Part shown: positions 42,767 to 52,679 of the stretch, one piece after another
Layout of the letters: every line of letters begins with the position of its first letter
How positions within the stretch are numbered: the first letter of the stretch is position 1
Source: Pleomorphomonas carboxyditropha
Lineage (GTDB): Bacteria > Pseudomonadota > Alphaproteobacteria > Rhizobiales > Pleomorphomonadaceae
Length of the DNA stretch: 64,000 nucleotides
Assembly (NCBI RefSeq): GCF_002770725.1
Contig: NZ_NQVN01000008.1
Coordinates: 1-64,000 of the forward strand
Direction of reading: 5' to 3'
Position numbers and translations under genes: made by a program
The notes under the pieces: generated by a model
The model's input: the letters and a program-made list of their open reading frames with translations, nothing else
The model's database searches: none
What the model was told of the DNA's origin: nothing

Positions 42767-42919
42767 AAATTGTAAAGAGGGACGGCGACGGAAAGCGCCG
42801 GTACCAAAGTCGGGGGGTGGGCGGATGGGAGCCGCCGCACCGGAGGCCCGACCGAACATCCAGGTTTCCGGCCGCTCTCCGCGCGCCCGGTGACGTAAAT
42901 CGGCCGGCGGGAGGACAGC

Positions 42920-43999
<1,080 letters not shown>

Positions 44000-44008
44000 G
44001 CCCCGCAG

Positions 44009-44653
44009 TTAGCCTGCGGCAAGGCCGTTTAGGATCATGTCGGCGGACGCCTTCACCCAGTCGCGCTGTTCGGCCTCGGTGAGCGGCCCCCGCAGGCCGA
44101 GCAGAATCTGGCGTTGCGCCTCGTTGATCGTGCCGCGCAGCAGATGCGCCGTCGTTTCGACATTGCCGGCGCGGAGGAAGCCGCTTTGCTGGTGTTCCCG
44201 AACCCAGGCCTCGAAGGCGCCGGTTATGCGAGCCGTCGCCTGCCGATAGCTGTCGGCGAGCGCCGGCACCTCCTGGCGCTCGGCGGCGATGAGGCGCGTG
44301 AGCCGCACGGCCTCGTCGGATAGGGCAAGGCCGGCATAGCTCGAAAGCAGCGCTTCGAGACTTGCGCGGGGATCGGCTTCGGCGGCCCGCGCCGCGTCGA
44401 GGCTGCCGAAGGCTGCGCCGATCCGCGCCTCCATGGCTTCCTTCAACAGGTCTTCCTTGGCGGAGAACAGCCGATAGAGCGTCCGCGTCGACACGCCGGC
44501 ATCGCGGGCGATGGTGTCGATCCCGGTGCGGACATATCCCGTTTCCAGAAAGGCCCGCGCCGCCGCCGCGATGATCAGGGCGCGCGTCTCGTCCTCGCTT
44601 CTGATGGGCGGCCGCCCGGGGCCGCGCGGTGGGATCTGATTGCTGTCGACCAT
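44009..44653 (-). CDS. TetR-family transcriptional regulator
   Basis: 214 residues. After a disordered RGPGRPPIRSEDETRALI leader, the TetR HTH reads AFLETGYVRTGIDTIARDAGVSTRTLYRLF. The C-terminal domain is of the TetR_C type common with HlyD-type exporters. The start at 44653 has GAGGAAAGC before it. Divergent from the HlyD-ABC-2 operon, with 118 bases between that hold the likely operator (GAAAA..TTTTC near 44697-44712). Likely repressor of the exporter; inducer unknown. Confidence 0.88.
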   Translation of the reverse strand: MVDSNQIPPRGPGRPPIRSEDETRALIIAAAARAFLETGYVRTGIDTIARDAGVSTRTLYRLFSAKEDLLKEAMEARIGAAFGSLDAARAAEADPRASLEALLSSYAGLALSDEAVRLTRLIAAERQEVPALADSYRQATARITGAFEAWVREHQQSGFLRAGNVETTAHLLRGTINEAQRQILLGLRGPLTEAEQRDWVKASADMILNGLAAG

Positions 44654-44668
44654 CTGCTTTCCTCTTCC

Positions 44669-44697
44669 TTGACACAAGGTGGCTGCCGGAAATAAAG
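44669..44697 (+). promoter_or_regulatory. Promoter of the HlyD-ABC-2 operon
   Basis: TTGACA (44669-44674), 16-17-base spacer, AATAAA/ATAAAG (44691-44697). A perfect -35 with a weak -10, followed by a small GAAAA/TTTTC palindrome that may be the TetR site. Confidence 0.55.
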
Positions 44698-44771
44698 AAA
44701 ACAATGATTTTCCAAATTATCGCAAGCCGAATCGGATTTCGAGCCGGCTGCGATGCGCAAGGATGAGATCC

Positions 44772-45764
44772 GTGTCCGCTTGGCGTCCCCTCGTTATCGC
44801 CGGACTGGCCGCCGCCGGCCTCGGGCTTGCCGTCGTCTGGGCGGTCGATCACCCCGAGCCGCTGCTGTTGCAGGGCGAGGTGGAGGCGACGCGCGTCGAT
44901 CTCGCGGCCCGCGTCGCCGGCCGTGTCGTCCGGACGCCGGTCGACGTCGGCGACCGGGTCGCCGCCGACGGCGTGGTGGTCGAACTCGACAGCCCCGCGC
45001 TCCGGGCCGGGCTCGAGACCTCGAAGGCGGCGCTCGCCGTCGCCCGCTCCAACCGCGATCTCGCCTTCTCGACGCGGCAGGAGATGATCGATGCCCGCCG
45101 GGCCGAGCGGGAGAAAGCCGAGGCCGACGTGCTCTTGGCGCGGAAGACCTACGATCGCGTCAGCCGGTTGCAGGAGCGTTCCTTCGCCTCCGAGCAGGTG
45201 CTCGACGAGGCGTCCAACAAGCTCGACGCCGCCCTGAAGGCCCGCGCCGCCGCCGAGGCCAACCTGCAGCTCGCCGTCAAGGGCAACAGCGCCGAGCAGA
45301 AGGCGGTGGCGGTGGCCCAGGTCGAGCAGGCGGCGGCCGCCGTCGCCCAGATCGAGACCGATCTTGCCGAACTCACGGTCAAGGCGCCGATGGCCGGCGA
45401 GGTGACGGCCCGCACCGCCGAAATTGGCGAGCTGTTCGGCGCCGGTACGCCGCTCGTCTCGATCGTCGACGTCGACAATGCCTGGTTCACCTTCAACGTT
45501 CGGGAGGACCTGCTGAACGGCCTCGCCGTCGGCGATCGGCTGAAGGTGCGCGTGCCGGCGCTGGGCGGCCGCGAGATCGACGCGCGCGTCACCGTCATCA
45601 ACGCGCAGGGCTCTTACGCCAACTGGCGCGCCACCAAGGCGACCGGCGATTTCGATCTGCGGACCTTCGAGGTGCGGGCACGGCCCGACGGCCCGGTCGA
45701 GGGCCTGCGCCCCGGCATGAGCGGGCTGATCGACTGGTCCGGACCTCGGTTCGTGGATCGCTGA
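44772..45764 (+). CDS. HlyD-family periplasmic adaptor subunit
   Basis: About 330 residues. Uncleaved N-terminal helix (PLVIAGLAAAGLGLAVVWAV), biotinyl/lipoyl half LQGEVEATRVDLAARVAGRVVRTPVDVGD, long Ala-rich coiled coil (~90-200, with LARKTYDRVSRLQERSFASEQVLDEA), second lipoyl half LAELTVKAPMAGEVTARTAEIGEL, and beta-barrel. Resembles YhiI/YbhG adaptors. The GTG start at 44772 is chosen because AAGGA lies eight bases upstream; ATG at 44763 is an alternative. Operon with two ABC-2 permeases (3-base gap). Confidence 0.88.
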   Translation: MSAWRPLVIAGLAAAGLGLAVVWAVDHPEPLLLQGEVEATRVDLAARVAGRVVRTPVDVGDRVAADGVVVELDSPALRAGLETSKAALAVARSNRDLAFSTRQEMIDARRAEREKAEADVLLARKTYDRVSRLQERSFASEQVLDEASNKLDAALKARAAAEANLQLAVKGNSAEQKAVAVAQVEQAAAAVAQIETDLAELTVKAPMAGEVTARTAEIGELFGAGTPLVSIVDVDNAWFTFNVREDLLNGLAVGDRLKVRVPALGGREIDARVTVINAQGSYANWRATKATGDFDLRTFEVRARPDGPVEGLRPGMSGLIDWSGPRFVDR

Positions 45765-45767
45765 ACC

Positions 45768-46967
45768 ATGGCGCGGCGAGCCCATCTCGCGGCCGGCTTC
45801 CGGCGGGTTCTTCTCGCCGAGTTGCGGCAGATCGGCGCGCGGCCGGGGCTGATGTTCATGCTGGCGCCGTTTCCGCTGCTGCTGTTCGCGCTGCTCGCCG
45901 TGGTGTTCCATCTCGGCCTGCCGCGCGACCTGCCGATCGCCGTCGTCGACCTGGACCGCTCGACCCTGTCGCGCCAGATGGTGCGCATGGTGGACGCCGC
46001 GCCGGACGTGGCGGTCGCCCGTGAGGCCGGCACGCTGGCCGAAGGCCGGCAACTGCTTCTGTCGGGCAAAGCCTATGCGGTGGTGCTGATTCCGGTTCGC
46101 ACCGAGCGCGACGTGCTGGCCGGCCGCCGGCCGGAAGTTGTGCTGTTCTACAACAACCAGTACATGACGCCGGGCAGCCTCGTCGCCCGGTCCGTCGGCG
46201 GCGTTCTCGGCACGGTGGCGGCCGGTATCTCGGTCGAGGCGCGCGTCGCCCGCGGCGCCGATGTCGAAAGCGCCACCCAGGCGGTAACGCCCGTACCGGT
46301 GCGGCAGAGCGCGCTGTTCAATCCCAGCCTCGAATACGTCCAGTTCCTGCTGGCGGCGGTGATGCCGACGGTGTTGCAGATCTTCATCGGCGCCAGCGCC
46401 GCGCTGTCCTTTGCCCGCGACCGGCAGGGCGTGGCCGGTCTCGGCCGGTCGCTGCGGCTCGGCGGCACACTCTTCAGGACGACGGCCGGCAAGCTCGCGC
46501 CCTACACGCTCGCCTATCTTCTCGTGCTGTGGGGAGCCGATGCGCTGCTGTTCGGCCCGATGGGCGCGCGGTTTGGCGGCAGCCTCGCCTTTCACGCCGC
46601 CTACGGCCTCGTCTTCGTGCTCGCCTCGCAGATGCTCGGCGCGGCGGCGGCGCTTGTCGCCCGCGACACGGTGTCGGCGCTCGCCGCCGTCGGCGTCATC
46701 GCCAGCCCGGCCTTCGGGTTTACCGGCATAACCTTTCCGCGCCTTTCCATGAACGGTTTCTCGCGCTTCTGGGCCGACCTCCTGCCGGTGACCCACTATC
46801 TCGAACTCCGCACCGACAACATCCTGCGCGGCGCGCCGCTCGAAACGTCCCTGCCGGCCTTCGGCTGTCTCCTGGGGCTGGCGCTGATCTACGGCGGCGT
46901 GGCGCTGCTTCTCCTCTGGCGCCATGGCCGCCCGCGGCCGGTCAGCGCCGTGGAGGCCGGCCGATGA
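45768..46967 (+). CDS. ABC-2 type exporter permease, subunit 1
   Basis: 399 residues. N-terminal helix FMLAPFPLLLFALLAVVFHLG, large periplasmic domain with DLPIAVVDLDRSTLSRQMVRM and FYNNQYMTPGSLVARSVGG, then five C-terminal helices with GFTGITFPRLSMNGFSRFWADLLPVTHYL. This is the YhhJ/YbhR-type layout. Works with the HlyD adaptor to export an unknown compound. No ATP-binding protein gene is in this operon. Stop overlaps the next permease start by 4 bases. Confidence 0.9.
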   Translation: MARRAHLAAGFRRVLLAELRQIGARPGLMFMLAPFPLLLFALLAVVFHLGLPRDLPIAVVDLDRSTLSRQMVRMVDAAPDVAVAREAGTLAEGRQLLLSGKAYAVVLIPVRTERDVLAGRRPEVVLFYNNQYMTPGSLVARSVGGVLGTVAAGISVEARVARGADVESATQAVTPVPVRQSALFNPSLEYVQFLLAAVMPTVLQIFIGASAALSFARDRQGVAGLGRSLRLGGTLFRTTAGKLAPYTLAYLLVLWGADALLFGPMGARFGGSLAFHAAYGLVFVLASQMLGAAAALVARDTVSALAAVGVIASPAFGFTGITFPRLSMNGFSRFWADLLPVTHYLELRTDNILRGAPLETSLPAFGCLLGLALIYGGVALLLLWRHGRPRPVSAVEAGR

Positions 46968-48082
46968 TCGCCGCTTTCTGCCGCGAGATCGTCGCGGCGC
47001 TCGGCGCCATCTGGACCGATAAGGGCGCCCGCTCGACCATGCTGGGCGCGACGCTGTTCTTCTCGGCCTTCTTCCCGCAGCCCTACCTCAACGAGGTGGT
47101 GCGCGACCTGCCGGTGGCGGTGATCGACCAGGACGGCTCGACGCTGAGCCGCGAACTGGTCCGCCGCATCGATGCCGCCGACGCGGTGGCCGTCGCCCGC
47201 TATGCGCCCGACATGCCCTCGGCCCGTTCCCTCTTCCTGAAGCGCGAGGTCCACGGCATCGTCGTCATACCGCCGAGGTTCGAGCGCGATCTCCTGGCCG
47301 GCCGTGCCGCGCCGATCGCCTCCTTCTCCGATGGCGGCTATTTCCTGCTGAATTCGTCGATGTCGTCGGCGCTTTCCAACGCCGCGCGCAGCCTCGGCGC
47401 CGAAGTGCAGATTGGCAGGCTCGCCGCTTCCGGCGTCGACATGGCCGAGGCCATGGCCATCGTCGAGCCGCTGCGCGTCACCACCATACCGCTGTTCAAC
47501 CCGGCCGGCGGCTATGCCAGCTTCGTGCTGCCGGCCGTTTTCGTGCTGATCCTGCAACAGACCCTGCTGATGGGCATCGGCAACCTCAAGGCCGGCCGCC
47601 GTCCCGGCGCAGCCCTTTCCACCCTGGCCGACGCCATCGTCTATGTCGGCCTCTACAGCCTGTGGGCCGGCGTCGTGCTGGTGTGGCTGCCGTGGGTCTA
47701 CCGGCTGCCCCGCATCGGCGATGTCGCCGTCATGTACGCGGTGGTGGTGCCGTTTCTTGCCGCCGTCACGGCGATGGGTATCGCCGTTGCCCGGCTGATC
47801 CCGACGAAGGAAGGCGTCATCTTCTTCCTGGTGGTGCTCGGCATGCCGCTGTTCTTCCTGTCCGGCGTCTCCTGGCCGGCCGAGGCGATGCCGGGCCTTC
47901 TGCACGCCATCGCCTTCGTCATTCCCTCGACGACGGCGGTGCCGGCGTTGGTGCGCGTCAACCAGATGGGCGCCGACATACGCAGTGTCGAGACGACGAT
48001 CTTCGTGCAACTCGGACTTTGCCTGGCCTATTCTCTGCTCGCCGTGCTCGTGGAACGGGCGAAGGGGAGGCCGGCCGCCTGA
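46964..48082 (+). CDS. ABC-2 type exporter permease, subunit 2
   Basis: 372 residues, same architecture as subunit 1: TM1 followed by DLPVAVIDQDGSTLSRELVRRIDAADAV, LFLKREVHGIVVIPPRFERDLL, and C-terminal helices with FFLSGVSWPAEAMPGLLHAIAFVIPSTTAVPALV. The two permeases share the DLPIAV(V/I)D(L/Q)DxSTLSR block and probably arose by duplication, forming a heterodimer. The ATG at 46964 overlaps subunit 1. Followed 63 bases on by a Kef-type antiporter gene on the same strand. Confidence 0.9.
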   Translation: MIAAFCREIVAALGAIWTDKGARSTMLGATLFFSAFFPQPYLNEVVRDLPVAVIDQDGSTLSRELVRRIDAADAVAVARYAPDMPSARSLFLKREVHGIVVIPPRFERDLLAGRAAPIASFSDGGYFLLNSSMSSALSNAARSLGAEVQIGRLAASGVDMAEAMAIVEPLRVTTIPLFNPAGGYASFVLPAVFVLILQQTLLMGIGNLKAGRRPGAALSTLADAIVYVGLYSLWAGVVLVWLPWVYRLPRIGDVAVMYAVVVPFLAAVTAMGIAVARLIPTKEGVIFFLVVLGMPLFFLSGVSWPAEAMPGLLHAIAFVIPSTTAVPALVRVNQMGADIRSVETTIFVQLGLCLAYSLLAVLVERAKGRPAA

Positions 48083-48145
48083 TGCCGCTTGCGCGTGCGG
48101 GTGGTTTGGGCCCACATTCGGCAAAACACGCAGGCGGGGTTCGGT

Positions 48146-49936
48146 ATGGCAGCGGCGGGGCTCGGGTCGACGATCGGTCCGGTGGTGGTGCTTCTCTCGG
48201 CGGGCGTGCTGGCGGTGCCGCTGTTCCGCCGGCTCGGTCTCGGCTCGGTGCTGGGCTATTTCGCGGCCGGCGCTCTGGTCGGCCCGTCGGCCTTCGGCCT
48301 GTTTCCGGACCCGGCGGCCATTCTGCACGTCTCGGAACTCGGCGTGGTGATGTTCCTGTTCCTGATCGGACTGGAGCTGAGGCCGCAGAAGCTTTGGGCG
48401 ATGCGCGGCCAGATCTTCGGCCTCGGCCTTGCCCAGGTGGTTGCCTGCATCGGTCTGCTGACCGCCGTCGGCATCCTGATGTTCGGCCTTAAGCCGATCC
48501 CCGCCTTCATTGCCGGCGCCGGATTCGTCCTGTCGTCGACGGCGGTCATCATGTCGATGCTTCAGGAGCGCGGCGAACTGGCCGGTCCCGGCGGGCAGAA
48601 GGCGGTGTCGATCCTGCTGTTCGAGGATCTCTCCATCGTGCCGCTCCTGGCTCTCGTGGCGTGGCTGGCGCCGGACGACCATGGCGGCGCCAGCTGGACC
48701 AGCGTTGGGCTCGGCGCGGCGGCCGTGGCGGCGCTGCTGATCGCCGGCCGGTACCTCATCGATCCCTTCTTCGGCCTGCTCGCCCGGGCGCGCGCCCGCG
48801 AAGTGCTGACCGCCGGCGCGCTGCTGGTGGTGCTCGGCGCGGCGCTGCTGATGGAGGCGGCCGGCCTGTCCATGGCCATGGGCACCTTCCTTGCCGGCGT
48901 CATGCTGTCCGGGTCGAGCTATCGGCATCAGGTCGAGGCGGACGTCGAGCCGTTCAAGGGCCTGTTGATGGGCCTGTTCTTCCTCGCCGTCGGCATGTCG
49001 CTCGACGTGGGCGTCGTCGTGGCGCGCTGGCCGCTGCTGATCGGCCTGCTGCTCGCCTTCGCCGTGGTGAAGGCGCTCGGCATCTACGCGGTGGCGCGCC
49101 TGTTCGGCTCTCCCCACGGGCCGGCGTTCCGCCGCGCCCTGATGTTCGCCCAGGGCGGCGAGTTCGCCTTCGTGCTCTACACGGCGGCGGCCGGCGGCGG
49201 CGTCATCCCGCCCGGCGACGCCGCTCTGTTCTCGACGGTGATCATCCTCTCCATGGCGCTGACGCCGCTGGTGCTGGCGATCGCCGGCCGTTTCCGCCGC
49301 GAGGAAAAGAAATCGCTCGACGGCATCGAGGAGGCGCGCGACCTCAGGGGGCGGGTGCTTTTGATCGGCTTCGGCCGCTTCGGCCAGATCGCCGCGCAAC
49401 TGCTGCTCACGCGCGGCGTCGACGTCTCGATGATCGAGAACGATCCCGACCGCATCCGCGAGGCCGGCCGCTTCGGCTTCCGCATCTTCTACGGCGACGG
49501 CACCCGGCTCGACACGCTCCACCATTCCGGCGCCGCCGAGGCGGAGGTGATCATGGTTTGCGTCGACGACCGCAAGGCGGCGAACCGCATCGTCGAGCTC
49601 GTCAAGGCCCATTTCCCGCTGGCGCGGCTGCTGGTCCGCTCCTACGACCGCATCCATTCGATCGAGCTGATCCGGGCCGGCGTCGATATCGAGGTGCGCG
49701 AGACCTTCGATGCGGCGCTGCGCCTCGGCGCCGAGGGACTGAGGGCGCTCGGCTGCAGCGAGGAGCGGACGGCGGAGGCGCTCGCCACCATCCGCCGGCT
49801 CGATGCCGAGCGGCTGACGGCGCAGGTGCAGGGCGACGTCATGGCCGGCCGCGAGCAAATGCCGACGCGGCCGGTGCCCGAGCCGTTGACGCCACCCCTT
49901 GCGCCGCCGCCGCGGGCGGCTGTCGAGGAAGGCTGA
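48146..49936 (+). CDS. Kef-type monovalent cation:proton antiporter (CPA2) with TrkA-N domain
   Basis: About 596 residues. N-terminal Na_H_exchanger domain of about 12 helices (LGYFAAGALVGPSAFGLF; GVVMFLFLIGLELRPQKLW; FVLSSTAVIMSMLQERGEL; FAQGGEFAFVLYT), then a cytosolic RCK/TrkA-N domain with the NAD loop VLLIGFGRFGQIAAQLLLTRG and acidic IENDPDRI. KefB/KefC-like potassium efflux activated under electrophile or alkaline stress. The HALT-like regulatory loop residues were not checked. The start at 48146 precedes the first helix; a TTG/GTG nineteen or fewer codons upstream is possible. No KefF/KefG partner adjacent. Confidence 0.9.
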   Translation: MAAAGLGSTIGPVVVLLSAGVLAVPLFRRLGLGSVLGYFAAGALVGPSAFGLFPDPAAILHVSELGVVMFLFLIGLELRPQKLWAMRGQIFGLGLAQVVACIGLLTAVGILMFGLKPIPAFIAGAGFVLSSTAVIMSMLQERGELAGPGGQKAVSILLFEDLSIVPLLALVAWLAPDDHGGASWTSVGLGAAAVAALLIAGRYLIDPFFGLLARARAREVLTAGALLVVLGAALLMEAAGLSMAMGTFLAGVMLSGSSYRHQVEADVEPFKGLLMGLFFLAVGMSLDVGVVVARWPLLIGLLLAFAVVKALGIYAVARLFGSPHGPAFRRALMFAQGGEFAFVLYTAAAGGGVIPPGDAALFSTVIILSMALTPLVLAIAGRFRREEKKSLDGIEEARDLRGRVLLIGFGRFGQIAAQLLLTRGVDVSMIENDPDRIREAGRFGFRIFYGDGTRLDTLHHSGAAEAEVIMVCVDDRKAANRIVELVKAHFPLARLLVRSYDRIHSIELIRAGVDIEVRETFDAALRLGAEGLRALGCSEERTAEALATIRRLDAERLTAQVQGDVMAGREQMPTRPVPEPLTPPLAPPPRAAVEEG

Positions 49937-49945
49937 CAGCCGGCG

Positions 49946-50752
49946 TCAGACGTCCCGGATCGCCGCGTTGGCCTGGAGACCCGCGAGGTCGAGGGCATGG
50001 AGCGCGTCGCAGAGCTCCTGCGGCAGGAAGCCCGGCCCCTTGACCCGCTTGCCGGCGATGGCGCCGGCCGCCGCGTAGGTGGCGAGCGCCGCCACCGTGC
50101 CTTCGAAGGCCGGCGCGACGGCGACGAAGGCGCCGACAAGGCCGGTCAGCGCGCAGCCGAGCGCCGTCGACAGCGGCATCAGTTCGTGGCCGCCCTCCAC
50201 AGCGACGGTGCGGCTGCCATCGGTGACGTAGTCGATCTCGCCGGTGACGGCGACCACCGCGCCGCTCGAGCGGGCGAGGGCGAGGGCGCTGTCGAGAGCG
50301 GCATTGGAGCTCGCCGAGCTGTCGACACCCTTCGAGGCGAGACCGGCGACGCCGGACAGCGCCATGATCTCGGAGGCATTGCCGCGGATCACCGTCGGCC
50401 CGAGGGCGACGAGGTCGGCGGCGGCCGTGTTGCGGAGGCGCGTCGCGCCGACGGCGACCGGGTCGAACACGACCGGTTTGCCGGCTGCCTTGTAGACGCT
50501 GGCCGCCAGCTTCATGCCGGCGATCCAGTCGGACGACAGCGTGCCGATGTTGAGCGTCAGCGCGCGGGCGATGCGGCCGAAGTCCTCGACCTCGTCCACT
50601 GAATGCACCATGGCCGGCGAAGCGCCGGCGGCGAGCAGCACGTTGGCGGCGATGGTCATCGCCACGAAATTGGTGATGTTGTGCACCAGCGGCCGTTCGG
50701 TGCGCACCTTCTCGTGAAGGGCGTGAACGTCGGCAAGCGTCAGGGTGGTCAT
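49946..50752 (-). CDS. thiM: Hydroxyethylthiazole kinase
   Basis: 268 residues, normal ThiM length. Ribokinase-like fold: PLVHNITNFVAMTIAANVLLAAGASPAM, LNIGTLSSDWIAGM, PVVFDPVAVGATRLR, VIRGNASEIMAL and the ATP/anion-hole region STALGCALTGLVGAF. Phosphorylates 4-methyl-5-hydroxyethylthiazole in thiamine salvage. The start at 50752 has AAGGAG before it. A TPP riboswitch lies 78 bases upstream. No thiD or thiE adjoins; they must lie elsewhere. Confidence 0.95.
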   Translation of the reverse strand: MTTLTLADVHALHEKVRTERPLVHNITNFVAMTIAANVLLAAGASPAMVHSVDEVEDFGRIARALTLNIGTLSSDWIAGMKLAASVYKAAGKPVVFDPVAVGATRLRNTAAADLVALGPTVIRGNASEIMALSGVAGLASKGVDSSASSNAALDSALALARSSGAVVAVTGEIDYVTDGSRTVAVEGGHELMPLSTALGCALTGLVGAFVAVAPAFEGTVAALATYAAAGAIAGKRVKGPGFLPQELCDALHALDLAGLQANAAIRDV

Positions 50753-50829
50753 CGCGGGCTCCTTCGGCGAAGATCGCCCGCGGACAAGAAGACGTGTGGC
50801 TGCCGGACAGGCCGGGCCGCCCGCCTCAA

Positions 50830-50908
50830 TCCCTCCGCCGGCATGATCCGGATCAGGTTCGTGGGGTTGGATCGCTCCTCTCAGTCCGGTCAAGCCGGAC
50901 ACCCCCTT
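50830..50908 (-). promoter_or_regulatory. TPP (THI-box) riboswitch
   Basis: Minus strand, 5' to 3': GGGGGTG, CTGAGAG (50884-50878), then ACCTGATCCGGATCATGCCG and GCGGAGGGA, the conserved TPP aptamer cores in correct order and spacing. Controls thiM, probably by hiding the AAGGAG site (complementary GC-rich segments follow). Confidence 0.95.
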
Positions 50909-50983
50909 GAGACGCATGGAGAATAGGCGGGAGAGGGGGGAAGCGCAAGGGAGGGGAGATGGCCGAGGGGGTAGATGGTTTTT

Positions 50984-52180
50984 CTACACCCGCACCACCG
51001 CCACCTCTTCCCCTGCATCCGCCGCTGGCGCGAATTCGCGCCGTACGATCAGCGCGTTCGCCTGCGCCAGCATGGAAAGCAGCGAGGAATCCTGTCTGGC
51101 GACCGGCGTGACGGTCAGGCGGCCGGCCTCGACGGCGAGACGGGCGCGCAGGAAGTCGCGGCGCATGTCGTTGGCGCGAAGCGGCGCCGTGAGCACGGCG
51201 GTCTCGTGATCGGGCAGCACGTCGGCCCGGCCGAGCATGGCCCTGACGAGCGGCGCCAGAAACAAGAGGCCGGTGATCAGCGTCGACACCGGATTGCCGG
51301 GCAGGCCGAGGGCATGGACGCGGCCGAGGCGGCCGTGCATCAGCGGCTTGCCCGGGCGCATGGCGATCTTCCAGAAGCCGGGCTCCATCCCCTCCGCCGC
51401 GAAGGCCGGACGGGTGTGGTCATGATCGCCCACCGACACGCCGCCGATCACCACGACGATGTCGGCGCCGCCGGTCACCGCCCCGCGGATATGGCTCCTG
51501 AGCGCGGAAAGATCGTCGGGGGCGATGCCCAGGTCGACCGCCTCGCCGCCGGCGTCGTGGATCAATTGGGCGAGCGCCACCGTCGATGAGGCGACGATCT
51601 GATGCGGCAGGCTGGCCGCTCCCGGCGCCACCAGTTCGTCGCCCGAGGCAATCAGCGCCACGCGCGGCCGCCGCCGCACCGGCAGGCGAGCGTGGTTCAT
51701 GGCGGCGGCCAGCCCAAGCGCACCGAAGCCGAGCCTCGTTCCGGCGGCAAGCCCCGTCTTGCCCTCGGTGAAGTCGATACCGCGCCGGCGTATGTTGCTG
51801 CCGGCCGGCGGCGGGTCTGCGAAGCGGACGCGATCGCCCTGCCGCTCGGCATCCTCCTGGATGGCCACCCGGTCGGCGCCGTCCGGCACCGGGGCGCCGG
51901 TGAAGATGCGCGCCGCCTCGCCGGGGCCGAGCGGCCGGCCGAAACCGTGGCCGGCGGCGGACTCGCCGACGACGGCATACCAGACGTCCGACGCAACGGG
52001 CGCGCCGAGCGCGTAGCCGTCCATGGCCGATAGGTCTGCCGGCGGCTGGGTGCGCAACGCGACGATATCGGCGGCCAGCGTCCGGCCACCGGCGGCGGCG
52101 AGATCCAGCCATTCGGTTTCGGTCGGCGCGACGCCGGCAAGCAGCGCGGCCTGGGCGTCATCGACGGACATCAGCGCCAT
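50984..52180 (-). CDS. moeA: Molybdopterin molybdenumtransferase
   Basis: 398 residues. Motifs: SAMDGYALGAP (domain I active site), ARIFTGAPVPDGADRVAIQED, ALIASGDELV, GGVSVGDHDHTRPAF, KIAMRPGKPLMHGRLG, ALGLPGNPVSTL. Inserts molybdate into adenylylated molybdopterin for Moco. GGAGAGCC before the ATG. 15 bases after moaC on the same strand. Confidence 0.95.
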   Translation of the reverse strand: MALMSVDDAQAALLAGVAPTETEWLDLAAAGGRTLAADIVALRTQPPADLSAMDGYALGAPVASDVWYAVVGESAAGHGFGRPLGPGEAARIFTGAPVPDGADRVAIQEDAERQGDRVRFADPPPAGSNIRRRGIDFTEGKTGLAAGTRLGFGALGLAAAMNHARLPVRRRPRVALIASGDELVAPGAASLPHQIVASSTVALAQLIHDAGGEAVDLGIAPDDLSALRSHIRGAVTGGADIVVVIGGVSVGDHDHTRPAFAAEGMEPGFWKIAMRPGKPLMHGRLGRVHALGLPGNPVSTLITGLLFLAPLVRAMLGRADVLPDHETAVLTAPLRANDMRRDFLRARLAVEAGRLTVTPVARQDSSLLSMLAQANALIVRREFAPAADAGEEVAVVRV

Positions 52181-52195
52181 TTGGCTCTCCTGGCC

Positions 52196-52678
52196 TTATT
52201 TGTCGGCGAGCCAGCGGCCCGATTTGCCGCCATCCTTTTCGAGAAGGCGGATGGCCTCGATGCGCACGTCCTTCTCGGCCGCCTTCACCATGTCGTAGAC
52301 GGTGAGGCAGGCGACGGAGACGGCGGTCAGCGCCTCCATCTCGACGCCGGTGTTGCCGGTGCAGCGGACGATGGCGGTGATTTCGAGGCCGGGCAACGTC
52401 GGGTCGGGCGAAATGTCGATCGCCGCCTTGCTGATCGGCAGCGGATGGCAGAGCGGGATCAGGTCGGACGTTTTCTTGGCGGCCATGATGCCGGCGAGGC
52501 GGGCGGTGGCGATGACGTCGCCCTTCGGCACCCGGCCGTCGATGATGAGCGCCAGCGTTTCGGCCTTCATCACCACCTTGCCGGCGGCGATGGCCGTGCG
52601 GGCGGTGGTCGCCTTGTCGCTGACGTCGACCATGTGGGCGGCGCCCTTCTCGTCGAGGTGGCTGAGAGGAGACGTCAT
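52196..52678 (-). CDS. moaC: Cyclic pyranopterin monophosphate synthase
   Basis: 160 residues. MoaC signatures [42 protein letters not shown] (catalytic Lys and Asp), ending KSGRWLADK. Makes cPMP from the MoaA product in Moco synthesis. Its ATG lies one base after the dihydroorotase stop, so the unit is dihydroorotase-moaC-moeA. Confidence 0.95.
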   Translation of the reverse strand: MTSPLSHLDEKGAAHMVDVSDKATTARTAIAAGKVVMKAETLALIIDGRVPKGDVIATARLAGIMAAKKTSDLIPLCHPLPISKAAIDISPDPTLPGLEITAIVRCTGNTGVEMEALTAVSVACLTVYDMVKAAEKDVRIEAIRLLEKDGGKSGRWLADK

Positions 52679-52679
52679 G

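Larger units (their letters stand above)
42589..42919. other. Divergent control region of the rhamnoside cluster
   Basis: No gene. Between the GH78 operon (minus) and the ATPase gene (plus). Contains two LacI-type palindromes and an overlapping TTTACAA..TTGTAAA palindrome (42760-42776); AT-rich core at 42735-42780. Confidence 0.6.

Noticed and set aside
46889-49858. Nearly 1000-codon frame antisense to the permease and Kef antiporter genes
   Set aside because: Shadow frame rich in Arg/His/Gln/Glu; no start signal or domain.
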